13,289 bases of DNA from Oceanihabitans sp. GTDB lineage: Bacteria > Bacteroidota > Bacteroidia > Flavobacteriales > Flavobacteriaceae. How positions within the stretch are numbered: position 1 is the first letter of the stretch; every line of letters begins with the position of its first letter. Made by a program: the position numbers and the translations under genes. The stretch spans positions 1-13,289 of the forward strand of contig JAGPUY010000013.1 in the NCBI GenBank assembly GCA_018067265.1. The letters are read 5' to 3'. Positions 6,485 through 12,739 of the stretch are shown one piece after another. The notes beneath the pieces are model-generated. The model worked only from the letters and a program-made list of their open reading frames with translations, was not told the origin of the DNA and searched no databases.

Positions 6485-8074
6485 ATGCAATTACAAAAAC
6501 TTTTTTTCTTTGTTTATTTCTTAAGTCTTAGTATGCTTCAAGCACAAGATACTTTACAAGTAGCTACAGAAAATTTACGACTTACAGAACAACAATTAGA
6601 AGCGGGGAAAAATTACATTATAGACACTATAGTGGATGGTCAAGCTTACTATAAAAAGGAAATAAAGATTGTTGAAGAACTAGATCTAAACAGCGAACTT
6701 TTAGATAATGCACACGCAGCTGAAATTGATGAAAAATGGCTAGAAGAATTATATAGTAATTCTTTGTTCGATACTATTTACAAAACCGTTGGTGCACTAG
6801 ATTATAAAGATGTTGATTACCCGGAACTATCTACCGAACTATTAAAATCTAGACTTGCAGAGTTAAATGCAAGAACACCTTTTAATGTAGAATATAATCC
6901 TTCGTTAGAAAGCGTAATAAAATCTTTTTTAAAGCATAGAAGAAGATCTTTTGAAAAATTAATGGGATTAGGGCATTACTATTTTCCAATGTTTGAACGG
7001 GAACTAGATAATTATAACATTCCGTTAGAAATGAAATATCTAGCCATTGTAGAATCTGCTTTAAAACCAAGAGCACGATCTAGAGTTGGTGCAACAGGTT
7101 TATGGCAATTTATGTTTGCAACAGGAAAACAATACGGATTAGATGTAAGTTCCTATGTCGATGAGCGTAGTGACCCAATAAAATCTACAGAAGCAGCGTC
7201 TAAATATTTGTCTCGACTTTATGAAATTTTTGGGGATTGGGATCTTGCTCTTGCGGCATATAATTCTGGTCCAGGAAACGTAAGTAAAGCCATAAGACGT
7301 TCTGGTGGTTATGAGAATTATTGGAATATTCGTCATAATCTTCCACGTGAAACAGCAGGTTATGTACCCGCTTTTTTGGCAACGATGTATATTTTTGAGT
7401 TTGCTGAAGAACATGGTTTTAAACCAGTAAAACCAGAATTTCAATATATAGAAACAGATACTGTTCGTGTAAAACACATGATCACCTTAGACCAAGTTAG
7501 CGAAGCTACAGGCGTGCAGGTAGAAACGCTTCAGTTTTTAAATCCGTCGTACAAACTAGATATTATTCCTGTGGTAAAAGACGAAAACTATACGTTAAGA
7601 TTACCTAGAGATGTCGTTGGTAAGTTTGTAAATAACGAAGAAGCTTTCTATACTTTGGCTAAAGCGGAATTTGATAAAAGAGAAAAACAATTACCTCAAT
7701 TTTTTAATTCGGAAAGTAAAACAAGATATAAAGTACAAAGCGGAGATTACCTCGGAAAAATTGCAAGAAAATTTGGTGTTCGCGTTAGTCAGTTAAAACA
7801 ATGGAATGGTTTACGAAGTAATAATCTTAAAATAGGACAACGCTTAACTATTTATCCTAGAAACACCGCGGCAACAACAAAAAGTACTCCGAAAAAACAA
7901 GCAAAAACCACGATTCCAGCCAACGCTAAAACATATATGGTTAAAAGTGGAGACTCCCTTTGGAGTATTTCTCAAAAATTTCCAGGAACTTCTATTCAAA
8001 ATATTAGAGATTGGAACGATATTAGTGGTAACAATTTAAAACCAGGAATGAAGCTTGTAGTTTCTAAAAGCTAA
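6485..8074 (+). CDS. mltD: MltD-like membrane-bound or periplasmic lytic transglycosylase with LysM domains
   Basis: This encodes 529 residues. It cleaves the beta-1,4 bond between MurNAc and GlcNAc in peptidoglycan with formation of the anhydro-MurNAc end. A signal peptide (1 to about 20, ending LQAQ) has no lipobox Cys, so it is probably periplasmic rather than lipidated like E. coli MltD. The SLT domain runs from about 165 to 305. Its catalytic acid is Glu190 in AIVESALKP, with GATGLWQFM (202-210), LALAAYNSGPGNV (254-266) and LPRETAGYVPAF (286-297) completing the family signature. Two clear LysM peptidoglycan-binding modules follow at about 414-457 and 483-526, joined by a Thr/Lys-rich linker. 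A more degenerate LysM-like segment is visible at about 331-373. The DUF4837 lipoprotein gene starts 23 nt downstream, probably in the same transcript. A parS-like sequence lies within the codons for LPRET. Confidence 0.93.
   Translation: MQLQKLFFFVYFLSLSMLQAQDTLQVATENLRLTEQQLEAGKNYIIDTIVDGQAYYKKEIKIVEELDLNSELLDNAHAAEIDEKWLEELYSNSLFDTIYKTVGALDYKDVDYPELSTELLKSRLAELNARTPFNVEYNPSLESVIKSFLKHRRRSFEKLMGLGHYYFPMFERELDNYNIPLEMKYLAIVESALKPRARSRVGATGLWQFMFATGKQYGLDVSSYVDERSDPIKSTEAASKYLSRLYEIFGDWDLALAAYNSGPGNVSKAIRRSGGYENYWNIRHNLPRETAGYVPAFLATMYIFEFAEEHGFKPVKPEFQYIETDTVRVKHMITLDQVSEATGVQVETLQFLNPSYKLDIIPVVKDENYTLRLPRDVVGKFVNNEEAFYTLAKAEFDKREKQLPQFFNSESKTRYKVQSGDYLGKIARKFGVRVSQLKQWNGLRSNNLKIGQRLTIYPRNTAATTKSTPKKQAKTTIPANAKTYMVKSGDSLWSISQKFPGTSIQNIRDWNDISGNNLKPGMKLVVSKS
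7339..7354. promoter_or_regulatory. parS-like sequence inside mltD (15 of 16 positions)
   Basis: TCTTCCACGTGAAACA differs from the Bacillus subtilis-type site TGTTCCACGTGAAACA only at the second base. The core CACGTG and one complete half-site are intact, but the changed G is a well-conserved contact position. The bases encode the conserved LPRET motif of the transglycosylase, so coding constraint may explain the match. ParB binding here is uncertain. Confidence 0.35.
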
Positions 8075-8097
8075 TACTTCTATAAAAACTAACAATT

Positions 8098-9078
8098 ATG
8101 CGTAATTTTCTTTGTATTGCAATGGTAGTACTATTGTTTACATCTTGTGATGATAGTAAATCTTCTAACAAAAGAATCGTTTCGGCATCTTCAGGGACAC
8201 TTAATAATATTTCTGTAGTTGTAGATAACGATCTTTGGGACGGTGAAGTAGGTGAGTCTATTAGAGGCGTACTTGCTGCTCCAATTTATGGTTTACCACA
8301 AGACGAGCCTATTTTTACAATGGCTCAAATTCCGCCACAAGTATTTTCTGGCTTTGTAACCAAAAACAGAACGGTTTTAAAAATCGAAAAAGGAACGGCA
8401 GAAGCTGCTGTAAAAATTGCAAGTGATGTGTATGCAAGACCGCAAAAACTGGTTTTAATTACAGGGAAAACAGATGCAGAAATAGTAAAACAAATAAAGG
8501 ATAATGCTGTTAAAATAGTTGCCGCTTTTAAAAACGAAGAGCTAAAAGAAAAGCAACGAAGAATAAATTTATCTTTAAATAAAACGAATAGCATTGAAGA
8601 AAAACTAGGGTTTTCTATAAACTTTCCTACTGCGTATCGAATAGCAAAAGAAGAAAACAATGTGTTCTGGATTCGAAAAGATATTAATACAGGTACGACC
8701 AATCTAATGTTATATGCACTTCCGTTTAATGCGATTAAGAAAAACGATAGCTTAATAAATCAGATTATTAAAATTAGAGATTCTGTTAACAAAATTTATA
8801 TTCCAGGAGCAACAGAAGATGCATATATGGTTACAGAGGATGCATATGCACCTTTTCTTTCGGAAACCATTATAGATAACAAACCAACGATAGAAACCAA
8901 AGGTATTTGGGATATGGAAAATGCATTTATGTCTGGACCGTTTGTAAATTATATGATAGAAGATAAAGTAAACGATCGTTATGTCGTTATAGAAGGTTTT
9001 GCTTTTGCTCCTTCCGTTTCCAAACGAGATTATATGTTTGAGCTAGAAGCTATTATTAAATCTATAAAAATGGAATAG
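8098..9078 (+). CDS. DUF4837 family lipoprotein
   Basis: This encodes 326 residues. A short hydrophobic signal ends in FTSC, so Cys17 is the predicted lipidated residue; it is followed by DDSKSSNKR, a linker-like hydrophilic stretch. I recognise the protein as the DUF4837 family, a Bacteroidota-restricted group of unknown function. Supporting features are the LPQDEPIF/FTMAQIPP region early in the mature protein, the WIRKDINTGTTNLMLYALPF segment in two parts (WIRKDINTG and NLMLYALPF), SGPFVNYMIEDKVNDRYVVI and the closing YMFELEAIIKSIK. No catalytic motif is evident. It follows mltD by 23 nt and precedes a strong terminator, so it is likely co-transcribed with the transglycosylase and may act with it at the envelope; that link is inferred from position only. 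Confidence 0.88.
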   Translation: MRNFLCIAMVVLLFTSCDDSKSSNKRIVSASSGTLNNISVVVDNDLWDGEVGESIRGVLAAPIYGLPQDEPIFTMAQIPPQVFSGFVTKNRTVLKIEKGTAEAAVKIASDVYARPQKLVLITGKTDAEIVKQIKDNAVKIVAAFKNEELKEKQRRINLSLNKTNSIEEKLGFSINFPTAYRIAKEENNVFWIRKDINTGTTNLMLYALPFNAIKKNDSLINQIIKIRDSVNKIYIPGATEDAYMVTEDAYAPFLSETIIDNKPTIETKGIWDMENAFMSGPFVNYMIEDKVNDRYVVIEGFAFAPSVSKRDYMFELEAIIKSIKME

Positions 9079-9089
9079 ATTTATTTAAA

Positions 9090-9140
9090 TATACAAAACA
9101 AAAAAACCAACGTAATACGTTGGTTTTTTTGTTTTGTATA
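9090..9140. terminator. Bidirectional terminator with perfect 24-bp arms
   Basis: Perfect arms occupy 9090-9113 and 9117-9140 around an AAT loop. The GC-containing core ACCAACGT/ACGTTGGT is flanked by A7 on the left and T7 on the right, so both strands give a hairpin followed by U-rich RNA. It lies 11 nt past the DUF4837 stop and 14 nt past the tatA stop, serving both convergent genes. Confidence 0.93.
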
Positions 9141-9154
9141 AAAAAAGAAGGTAA

Positions 9155-9334
9155 TTATTCTTTTTTGTTTTCTTCTTCCTCTTCTTTAGTCGCGTCTTTG
9201 AATTCTTTAATTCCACTACCAAGACCACGCATAAGTTCTGGTATTTTTTTACCACCAAAAATTAGTAAAACAACGACAGCAATTAATACTACTTGAGGCC
9301 AACCTATAAAAAGAGGTATCATATTTAAAATCAT
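9155..9334 (-). CDS. tatA: Sec-independent (twin-arginine) translocase subunit TatA/TatE
   Basis: This short gene of 59 residues encodes MILNMIPLFIGWPQVVLIAV and onward. TatA multimerises in the inner membrane and, with TatC, lets folded twin-arginine signal proteins cross. The layout is that of the family: a short periplasmic N-terminus, one membrane helix (about 10-26), the hinge FGGKKIPEL (26-34), an amphipathic helix (LMRGLGSGIKEFK, 34-46), then a short charged tail with five consecutive Glu residues. The FGxxKIPEL...GxxxxxFK signature makes the call secure. The start at 9334 is supported by a TAnnTTTG box 17 nt upstream; Met5 is a possible internal alternative. tatB and tatC are not in the window. 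The gene is convergent with DUF4837 and divergent from the M23 peptidase gene. Confidence 0.94.
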   Translation of the reverse strand: MILNMIPLFIGWPQVVLIAVVVLLIFGGKKIPELMRGLGSGIKEFKDATKEEEEENKKE

Positions 9335-9351
9335 AATCTTTAAATTTAGAG

Positions 9352-9359
9352 CAAAGTTA
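9352..9359 (-). promoter_or_regulatory. Bacteroidota -7 promoter element (TAACTTTG) for tatA
   Basis: On the minus strand TAACTTTG matches TAnnTTTG and ends 17 nt before the tatA start codon. It lies in the 115-nt divergent region shared with the M23 gene. No good -33 TTTG is present; a TTTA lies about 25 nt further upstream. Confidence 0.55.
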
Positions 9360-9433
9360 ATAATTAAAGTTTAATATTATCGTTTAAACCACAACTTTAG
9401 TATAATATTAAAGTAAGACTTTATAATTTTATA

Positions 9434-9441
9434 TACTTTTG
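9434..9441 (+). promoter_or_regulatory. Bacteroidota -7 promoter element (TACTTTTG) for the M23-hydrolase-GH3 unit
   Basis: TACTTTTG matches TAnnTTTG and ends 8 nt before the M23 start codon, predicting an extremely short 5' leader. It would drive the three overlapping genes downstream. The -33 element is not clear in this very AT-rich region. Confidence 0.5.
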
Positions 9442-9449
9442 TTTTAAGC

Positions 9450-10319
9450 ATGAAAAGAAAAAATAACAAAGAAAAAAAAATAGCAAAAAAGTTACTACAT
9501 AAGTATAGACTAGTTATACTTAATGAAGATACTTTTGAAGAGCGCTTATCCTTTAAACTTACAAGGCTTAATGTGTTTGTTTTACTTGCTATATCATCCA
9601 TATTATTAATTACGGCAACAACATTTTTTATAGCCTTTACGCCATTAAAAGAATATATTCCTGGTTATTCCTCCACAGCTTTAAAAAAGAAAGCAACTAT
9701 TTTATACCATAAAACTGATTCTTTAGAAAAAGTAATCGCTGTAAACGAACGTTATTATGCTTCCATAAAAAAAGTATTACATGGTGAATTAAGTAGTGTC
9801 AATTTTAATAGAGACTCTATTGTGGAAGCTGCCAAATTAGATATAAGCGAAATAGATCTTGCGCCAACGAAAGAAGATTCTTTATTACGAGAAAAAGTAG
9901 ATAAAGAAGATAAGTACAATCTTTTTGAGTCGGCAACCTCTAAGGCTAGTTTTGTATTGTTTCCTCCAGTAAACGGAACCATTACAGAGAACTATAATGC
10001 CAAAGAAAAGCATTATGCTGTAGATGTTGCGGTTGCTAAAAATACGCCAATTAAAACCACGGCAGATGGTATTGTTATTTTTGCAGAATGGACAACCAAA
10101 ACGGGACACGTAATTATTGTAGAGCATAGTCATGGATTAATTTCGGTATACAAGCACAATGCTTCTTTAAACAAAGAACAAGGAGATTTGGTGAAAGCAG
10201 GAGAAGTGATTGCTATGTCTGGCAATACAGGAGAACTCACAACAGGACCGCATTTACATTTTGAACTTTGGAGTGATGGTTATCCAATTAACCCAACCAA
10301 TTTTATAGACTTTGAATGA
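9450..10319 (+). CDS. M23 family (LytM/lysostaphin-type) metallopeptidase, membrane-anchored
   Basis: This encodes 289 residues of a predicted zinc endopeptidase that cuts peptide cross-links in peptidoglycan. A basic cytoplasmic N-terminus carrying YRLVILNEDTFEERLSFKLT (19-38), a block typical of Bacteroidota M23 proteins, precedes one membrane helix (about 41-63). A spacer with helical character leads to the periplasmic catalytic domain (about 168-285). Zinc ligands and active-site residues are all visible: His188 and Asp192 in HYAVD, His236 in YKHN, and His268/His270 in GPHLHFELW. It is therefore likely active, unlike degenerate activator-type LytM proteins such as EnvC. It is the first gene of a packed unit; its TGA stop overlaps the next ATG by 4 nt. 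It lies divergently from tatA. Confidence 0.93.
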   Translation: MKRKNNKEKKIAKKLLHKYRLVILNEDTFEERLSFKLTRLNVFVLLAISSILLITATTFFIAFTPLKEYIPGYSSTALKKKATILYHKTDSLEKVIAVNERYYASIKKVLHGELSSVNFNRDSIVEAAKLDISEIDLAPTKEDSLLREKVDKEDKYNLFESATSKASFVLFPPVNGTITENYNAKEKHYAVDVAVAKNTPIKTTADGIVIFAEWTTKTGHVIIVEHSHGLISVYKHNASLNKEQGDLVKAGEVIAMSGNTGELTTGPHLHFELWSDGYPINPTNFIDFE

Positions 10320-11209
10320 AAAAAGTTAGCGGTATAATTTTGTTCCTTTTTATGATATTCTGTTTTTCATGTAAAGAAAAACAGGAAGCTACTTTTCATA
10401 CTCAAATTATAACACAACAGCTTTTAAACGAAACAGAAATGTTTCACTCCGATGGTGTAGATACCTATAAAATTAATTATAAATCGGATGGTTTACGTAT
10501 TGAAGGTTTTATTGCAAGACCAACACAATATAAACCAACTACAAAATTACCGGCGATAATTTATTGTCGTGGAGGAAACCAAAGTTTTGGTGCAATTAGC
10601 GATTATCAACTTAAAATAATGAACCGTTTGGCAACGAAAGGTTTTGTTGTTTTAGCCTCTCAATTGCGAGGTAATATGCATAGTGAAGGCGTTGATGCAT
10701 TTGGAGGAAAAGAGGTAAACGATATTTTAAAACTAATAGATATAGCACAAGATTTAGATTTTGTAGATGCCAACAATATTCATGTTTTTGGAATATCTAG
10801 AGGCGGAATGAATACCTATCAAGTTTCTAAACTATCGGATGGTATAAACAGTATTGCAATCGTTGGATCGCCAACAAGCCTTTTTAGTTTAGCTAACTTT
10901 AGACCAAAAATGTACACCAAAGTGATGCAACCATTAATTGGAGATTCTTTAACTAAAAGAAAAGAATATGAAGAAAGGTCTGCTATTTTTTGGTACCATA
11001 AACTAAATGAACCAACTTTAATTCTTCATGGAAGCGAGGATTCTAAAGTAGAAGTGAAAGAGGCACAAAGATTAATAGATTCTTTTACAAGGTCTAATAA
11101 AAAAGATTTTCAGTTTAAAATTTTTGAAGGCGGAAATCATAGTTTATCCAATTTTGAAGAAGAACGAAACGAATTAATTTCCAACTGGTTTAAAAAAAAC
11201 AATAAATAA
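10316..11209 (+). CDS. Alpha/beta-hydrolase (prolyl oligopeptidase S9-like) lipoprotein
   Basis: This encodes 297 residues. A signal sequence ends in CFSC, so Cys19 is probably lipidated and the enzyme faces the periplasm or cell surface. The remainder is an alpha/beta-hydrolase resembling the catalytic domain of S9 peptidases and dienelactone-type hydrolases. The strand-loop LPAIIYCRGGNQSFG (78-92) is the probable oxyanion region. The nucleophile elbow is GISRGG (159-164) with Ser161, the acid is Asp242 in HGSEDSKV, and the base is His275 in GGNHSL. The triad is complete, so the protein should be catalytically competent, but there is no beta-propeller and the substrate (peptide or ester) cannot be read from sequence. 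The start overlaps the M23 stop by 4 nt (ATGA), and its own stop overlaps the GH3 start by 1 nt, indicating translational coupling. Confidence 0.88.
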   Translation: MKKVSGIILFLFMIFCFSCKEKQEATFHTQIITQQLLNETEMFHSDGVDTYKINYKSDGLRIEGFIARPTQYKPTTKLPAIIYCRGGNQSFGAISDYQLKIMNRLATKGFVVLASQLRGNMHSEGVDAFGGKEVNDILKLIDIAQDLDFVDANNIHVFGISRGGMNTYQVSKLSDGINSIAIVGSPTSLFSLANFRPKMYTKVMQPLIGDSLTKRKEYEERSAIFWYHKLNEPTLILHGSEDSKVEVKEAQRLIDSFTRSNKKDFQFKIFEGGNHSLSNFEEERNELISNWFKKNNK

Positions 11210-12711
11210 TGTTCTCATTAAAAGCTGCTTTAGCAAAACCATTTGCAAAACGAGTTTATAAGTCCGTGCAAAAATGGGCTAATAATCCTGTGGAAACACA
11301 GCACGAAGTATTTCAAAAATTAATTAGCGATGCTGCTGCTACACAATTTGGTAAAGACCATGATTTTATAAGTATTAATACTCATGAAGACTTTGTTAAA
11401 CGCGTTCCGGTTAGAGATTACGAAGATTTAAAACCGTATGTAGAAAGAGTGGTTGCAGGAGAAGAAGATATACTCTGGAAAGGGAAACCCGTTTACTTTG
11501 CAAAAACATCTGGAACAACCTCTGGCGCGAAATACATTCCTATTACCAAAGAAAGCATGCCAACACATGTGGAAGCTGCTCGAAACGCTATTTTATTATA
11601 TATTCATGAAACTGGAAATGCGAAGTTTGTGGATGGTAAAATGATTTTCCTTCAAGGTTCTCCAATTCTAGAAACACAAAACGGTATACAATTAGGAAGA
11701 CTTTCGGGAATTGTAGCACATTACGTACCTAAATACCTTCAAAAAAACAGAATGCCTTCTCTAGAAACTAATTGTATTGAAGACTGGGAAACGAAAGTAA
11801 ATGCCATCGTAGAAGAAACCTTGCCAGAAAATATGACCATCATTTCTGGTATACCATCTTGGGTACAAATGTATTTTGAAAGACTTCAGGAAAAAACAGG
11901 GAAAAAGGTTGGTGATATTTTTAAAAACTTCAACTTGTTTATTTTTGGAGGTGTAAATTATGAGCCTTATAGAGCAAAATTTGAAAGTTTAATAGGAAGA
12001 AAAGTGGATAGTATAGAACTCTATCCTGCGAGTGAAGGCTTTTTTGCATACCAAGACAAACAGAACGAAAAAGGAATGCTACTGCAATTAAAGTCGGGTA
12101 TTTTTTATGAGTTTATAAAAGCAGACGATTTTTTTAAGGAGAACCCAAAACGACTTACTATTAAAGATGTAAAGGTAGATGTAAACTACGTGATGCTAAT
12201 TTCTACAAACGCCGGACTTTGGGGTTATAATATTGGCGACACCATTCAATTTACGTCTACAAAACCATACCGAGTTATTGTTTCTGGGAGAATAAAACAT
12301 TTTATTTCTGCTTTTGGGGAACATGTCATTGGTAAAGAAGTAGAACAAGCATTACAAGAGGCATTAGTAGATCATAGTGCCGAAGTTAGTGAGTTTACAG
12401 TCGCTCCTCAAATTAATCCAACAGATGGATTACCATATCATCAATGGTATATAGAATTTGAAAAAGAACCAGAAAACATTTCCGCTTTAGCGCAAAAAAT
12501 AGACGCTTCATTACAAAAACAGAACAGTTATTATTTCGACTTAATTGAAGGTAGGGTATTGCAGCCATTAAAGATTACTTTAGTTAAAAAAGGTGGTTTC
12601 CAAGATTATATGAAATCTATAGGGAAACTGGGAGGACAAAACAAATTACCGCGTTTATCCAACGATAGAAAAATAGTTGATAATTTAGAAACATTAAATC
12701 TCACGAAATAA
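11209..12711 (+). CDS. GH3 family adenylating enzyme (GH3 auxin-responsive promoter homolog)
   Basis: This encodes 500 residues, a normal length for bacterial GH3 proteins. Plant GH3 enzymes adenylate a carboxylic acid and join it to an amino acid; the bacterial substrates are largely unknown. The ATP/AMP-binding motif FAKTSGTTSGAKYIPIT lies at about 97-113. It is followed by IFGGVNYEPY (245-254), YPASEGFFAYQ (272-282), which corresponds to the second adenylate motif, GLWGYNIGDTIQF (336-348), and the hinge SGRIKHFISAFGEHV (359-373). The C-terminal GGQNKLPR (475-482) matches the conserved tail motif. All three ANL-type core motifs are intact. There is no signal peptide, so it acts in the cytoplasm. 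It shares an A with the stop codon of the upstream hydrolase gene (TAATG), so the two are coupled although the hydrolase is exported. Confidence 0.93.
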   Translation: MFSLKAALAKPFAKRVYKSVQKWANNPVETQHEVFQKLISDAAATQFGKDHDFISINTHEDFVKRVPVRDYEDLKPYVERVVAGEEDILWKGKPVYFAKTSGTTSGAKYIPITKESMPTHVEAARNAILLYIHETGNAKFVDGKMIFLQGSPILETQNGIQLGRLSGIVAHYVPKYLQKNRMPSLETNCIEDWETKVNAIVEETLPENMTIISGIPSWVQMYFERLQEKTGKKVGDIFKNFNLFIFGGVNYEPYRAKFESLIGRKVDSIELYPASEGFFAYQDKQNEKGMLLQLKSGIFYEFIKADDFFKENPKRLTIKDVKVDVNYVMLISTNAGLWGYNIGDTIQFTSTKPYRVIVSGRIKHFISAFGEHVIGKEVEQALQEALVDHSAEVSEFTVAPQINPTDGLPYHQWYIEFEKEPENISALAQKIDASLQKQNSYYFDLIEGRVLQPLKITLVKKGGFQDYMKSIGKLGGQNKLPRLSNDRKIVDNLETLNLTK

Positions 12712-12714
12712 TAC

Positions 12715-12722
12715 TATATTTG
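12715..12722 (+). promoter_or_regulatory. Bacteroidota -7 promoter element (TATATTTG) for the last gene
   Basis: TATATTTG matches TAnnTTTG, lies 3 nt after the GH3 stop and 17 nt before the next ATG. It suggests that the last gene can be transcribed separately from the M23-hydrolase-GH3 unit. A -33 element is not evident, because that region lies inside the GH3 3' end. Confidence 0.55.
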
Positions 12723-12739
12723 CGGGTTAAATAAAGTAT

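Noticed and set aside
7139..7477. Minus-strand 112-codon open frame inside mltD
   Set aside because: It is antisense to the most conserved part of the transglycosylase, its sequence is rich in Cys, Trp, Phe and Ile without domain logic, and no promoter is seen.
8325..8702. Minus-strand 125-codon open frame inside the DUF4837 gene
   Set aside because: It is a reverse-frame shadow of a recognised gene, with low-complexity Ser/Phe-rich translation and no supporting signals.
8812..8847. Short near-direct repeat (ACAGAAGATGCATAT / ACAGAGGATGCATAT) in the DUF4837 gene
   Set aside because: It is in frame with a 21-nt period and encodes TEDAY twice. As I recall the family, similar acidic/aromatic residues occur at both positions, so this is more likely ordinary coding sequence than a recent duplication.
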